A stretch of 16,769 nucleotides of DNA, from assembly GCA_023389295.1 (NCBI GenBank), contig JAEWEO010000084.1, forward strand, positions 1 to 16,769, read 5' to 3'. Source of the DNA: Bacillota bacterium (GTDB lineage Bacteria > Bacillota > Clostridia > Lachnospirales > Lachnospiraceae). Below are positions 14,816 to 16,769 of the stretch, in pieces; the first letter of the stretch is position 1, and every line of letters starts with the position of its first letter. The notes beneath the pieces are model-generated. The model was not told the origin of the DNA and did no database searches. It worked only from the letters and a program-made list of their open reading frames with translations. The position numbers were made by a program, and so were the translations under genes.

Positions 14816-15259
14816 CTAATCAATTCGTTCGTGAATGTAGTGAAATAATTCCAAGATTCCCTCTCCCTTCACTGTATCCACCAGGAAAATCTTTTGTGCG
14901 CCGGCTGCTCGCAGTTCCCTTTCCACCCGTAAAATATCTTTCGAATCTGCTAAGCTCATCTTAGTAACAATACCAATGATTTCCCTTGCAAAGGTTCCTG
15001 CAAATGCAGGTGGGATATAGTTATCATTCATAGTCGGGTCTGCCAGAATTGCAATTAGTTTTGCATCCACTGCTGTCATAATAAGCGCCCTGTAGAAATT
15101 TCGGTTTTCCATATATTCTCCAGGAGTATCAATGGCATTATCATATAACTCTACCGATTGTGTTTTTTTATATTTAATTTCAAGATTATTTAGCTTCTGA
15201 CACAAGGTGGTTTTTCCACTGCCTGTCCTACCCATAAAAATTACTTTCCCTGCTATCAT
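14816..15259 (-). CDS. eutP: EutP, P-loop protein of ethanolamine metabolism
   Basis: The 147-residue small P-loop NTPase has Walker A GRTGSGKTT (10-18) and a DTPGEY switch motif (44-49). The base-specificity motif is TKMSLAD (99-105), so the Asp expected in TKxD is Ser102, which leaves GTP specificity uncertain. Enteric EutP has been described as GTPase-like and also reported as an acetate kinase. The related PduV associates with the propanediol microcompartment surface. The ATG has GGAAAGG about 10 bases upstream. It lies between eutS and eutA, as in other Firmicutes eut clusters. Confidence 0.92.
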   Translation of the reverse strand: MIAGKVIFMGRTGSGKTTLCQKLNNLEIKYKKTQSVELYDNAIDTPGEYMENRNFYRALIMTAVDAKLIAILADPTMNDNYIPPAFAGTFAREIIGIVTKMSLADSKDILRVERELRAAGAQKIFLVDTVKGEGILELFHYIHERID

Positions 15260-15287
15260 GATTCTTCAACCTTTCCATGAATAAACC

Positions 15288-15641
15288 TTATGTCCTTGTA
15301 ATCTGAGCAGGTGTAAACTTAAGTTGACCTGATAGCACCGATACAATGTCTTTGATTGCAGCCTCTACAGAACTTACATCTCCGGTAATCACCAGAGCTC
15401 CACTAAAGCGATCAATAAAACCAAGCCGTATATCGGATGCCTTCGTTGCTACATCAGCGGCTATAATGGCTCCTTCACTAGGGGTAATTGTCATTATTCC
15501 AATTGCATTAATTTGCTCTGTTATAAGGCCTAGTTTTTGATAGATTTCTTCTGTTGGATTTGCTATGATATGCGCAAGCGTTATCTGCTTTCCCGGAACA
15601 AATTCTTGTACTATTCTCTGCTTTTCATCAATCTGAATGAT
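15288..15641 (-). CDS. eutS: EutS, hexameric BMC shell protein; start codon unclear
   Basis: The open frame encodes a complete EutS (PduU-like, circularly permuted BMC-H). The N-terminal part DEKQRIVQEFVPGKQITLAH agrees residue for residue with the usual EutS opening, then GIMTITPSEGAIIAADVATK and DRFSGALVITGDVSSVEAAI follow. No in-frame ATG, GTG or TTG exists between the upstream TGA (15648-15650) and the internal ATG at 15494, which would yield a 68-residue protein missing conserved sequence. The coordinates assume the ATC at 15641, 9 bases after AGGTGG; ATT codons at 15638 or 15632 are alternatives. A single extra T at 15642 would also explain the loss of a TTG start at 15645. It follows eutG by about 50 bases. 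Confidence 0.8.
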   Translation of the reverse strand: MIQIDEKQRIVQEFVPGKQITLAHIIANPTEEIYQKLGLITEQINAIGIMTITPSEGAIIAADVATKASDIRLGFIDRFSGALVITGDVSSVEAAIKDIVSVLSGQLKFTPAQITRT

Positions 15642-15690
15642 ACAATCTCACCACCTTTTTCGTTGATATGCTTTTTGTGTGAAATACTTT

Positions 15691-16769
15691 TTAGGTTACC
15701 TTATAAATTATTTCCATTACATCAGATACGGTTGCTTTTCTTGGATTTGTTAAGATACAGGCATCTAACAACGCCCCCTCTGCAATGGCCTTTTTTTCCC
15801 TAATAACATCTTCTGATGAAACCTTGCACTGGGTTAGCTTTGAAGGCATTTTCATTCGTTGCATTAGCTTTGTTATCTCATTTACCAGATTCTTCACACT
15901 TAGTCGAACTGTAGAACCGGAAATGCCAAGAAGTTTGGCGATTCTCGCATATGCAATTGCCGCGTCCGAATAATCTTTTGGAGAAAAGCCGTTAATGTTA
16001 CTGTTAAACTCAATCACATAAGGTAACAATATTGCGTTCGTTCTGCCGTGAGGGATGTGGAGCTTTCCTCCGATATTGTGGGCAATTGCATGATTTAAGC
16101 CCAACGAGGCAAGATTAAAAGCAATTCCTGCAAGGCAGGAAGCATTATGCATTTTCTCCTTAGCTTCCATGTCTTCACTATTCTCATAGGAGCGGAGCAA
16201 ATACTCGAAGACAAGTGCGATTGCTTTTTCTGCAAAGGAATCAGAAAAGTCGGTAGCTCTTGTCGAAACGTATGCCTCAAGGGCATGTGTTAAAACATCC
16301 ATTCCGGTATCTGCTACAATTGATGGTGGAACTGATTTCACTAACGTCGGTTCTAAGATAGCAATATCAGGGATTAATGCCTCAGCTACCAACGGGTACT
16401 TTATACCTTTTTCTGTATCTGTAATTACAGCAAAGGAAGTAACCTCTGAACCAGTTCCGCTTGTCGTCGGAATAGCAATGAAATGCATTTTATCAAAATT
16501 TCCGATCTCTCTTGAAAAATGCATAATTGCTTTTGCGGCATCAATTGCCGATCCACCTCCTAAGGCCACTACAGCGTCTGGCTTATAAGAAACAACCTGT
16601 TCCACTCCTTTTACTACCAGTTCCATCGGAGGATCCGGAACGATATCACTAAAAATTTGATATGCTCCCTCGGATAAATGTTTTGTAACGGAATCAATCA
16701 TTCCTGACTTCACCATAAACGGATCCGTTACAATAAATATTTTTTTCTGTGACAGTGATTGCAAATAGT
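15691..16769 (-). CDS. eutG: EutG, iron-dependent alcohol dehydrogenase (5' end outside window)
   Basis: This group III (iron-containing) alcohol dehydrogenase reduces acetaldehyde to ethanol and so regenerates NAD+ for EutE. The visible part has the N-terminal strand KKIFIVTDPFMVKSG, the dinucleotide motif GGGSAIDAAKA, and metal ligands in GMDVLTHALEAYVS (Asp and His) and LNHAIAHNIGGKLHIPHG (two His). The frame is open through the right edge (YLQSLSQKK), and family members have about 20-30 more N-terminal residues, so the true start is outside the window. It ends in IIYKVT with TAA and is followed by eutS. Its position at the head of this cluster and the eut context favour EutG over a generic 1-propanol dehydrogenase such as PduQ. 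Confidence 0.9.
   Translation of the reverse strand, partial: YLQSLSQKKIFIVTDPFMVKSGMIDSVTKHLSEGAYQIFSDIVPDPPMELVVKGVEQVVSYKPDAVVALGGGSAIDAAKAIMHFSREIGNFDKMHFIAIPTTSGTGSEVTSFAVITDTEKGIKYPLVAEALIPDIAILEPTLVKSVPPSIVADTGMDVLTHALEAYVSTRATDFSDSFAEKAIALVFEYLLRSYENSEDMEAKEKMHNASCLAGIAFNLASLGLNHAIAHNIGGKLHIPHGRTNAILLPYVIEFNSNINGFSPKDYSDAAIAYARIAKLLGISGSTVRLSVKNLVNEITKLMQRMKMPSKLTQCKVSSEDVIREKKAIAEGALLDACILTNPRKATVSDVMEIIYKVT

Noticed and set aside
14251..14964. Several plus-strand ORFs opposite eutA and eutP
   Set aside because: All are shadows of clearly recognised minus-strand genes and lack ribosome-binding sites in a sensible context.
16095..16286. 63-codon minus-strand ORF within eutG
   Set aside because: It is an out-of-frame reading inside the conserved iron-alcohol dehydrogenase frame.

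Overview
The window is AT-rich. Codon use, Shine-Dalgarno strength and gene content point to a low-GC Gram-positive of the class Clostridia, probably Lachnospiraceae. No species is claimed. Essentially every gene lies on the minus strand, so transcription runs from the right edge to the left edge.

Positions about 2577-16769 hold most of a Firmicutes-type ethanolamine utilisation (eut) operon that builds a bacterial microcompartment (BMC). In transcription order: eutG (cut by the right edge), eutS, eutP, eutA, eutB, eutC, eutL, a eutK-like shell gene with a long charged tail, a small repetitive ORF, eutE, eutM, eutT, pduL, an uncharacterised eut-associated gene, eutN, a pduT-like tandem shell gene, eutH and eutQ. 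Two hairpins follow eutQ and one probably terminates the operon.

The genes form a complete pathway. EutH brings in ethanolamine. EutBC, with adenosylcobalamin made by EutT and reactivated by EutA, splits it to acetaldehyde and ammonia. EutE oxidises acetaldehyde to acetyl-CoA while EutG reduces it to ethanol and recycles NADH. PduL turns acetyl-CoA into acetyl phosphate, and EutQ/EutP have been linked to acetate/ATP formation. EutS, EutK-like, EutM, EutL, the PduT-like protein and EutN supply hexamers, trimers and pentamers for the shell. Several enzymes carry short amphipathic helices that look like cargo-targeting peptides.

The regulators EutV/EutW, found in many Firmicutes eut clusters, are not in this window. 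Several intergenic hairpins could be regulatory or RNA-stabilising, but none fits the EutV hairpin rule as I recall it. The least ordinary part is about 9.15-9.85 kb. There the EutK-like protein carries a roughly 140-residue Lys/Glu-rich tail and is followed by a small repeat-containing charged ORF, on a strongly purine-biased coding strand.

Positions 1-2410 are outside the operon. They hold the first 27 codons of a probable YerC/YecD (TrpR-like) regulator with its promoter, an intact MATE efflux transporter, and a broken remnant of a SNF2-type helicase N-terminus behind a structured leader. I saw no tRNA, rRNA, CRISPR array or insertion sequence.
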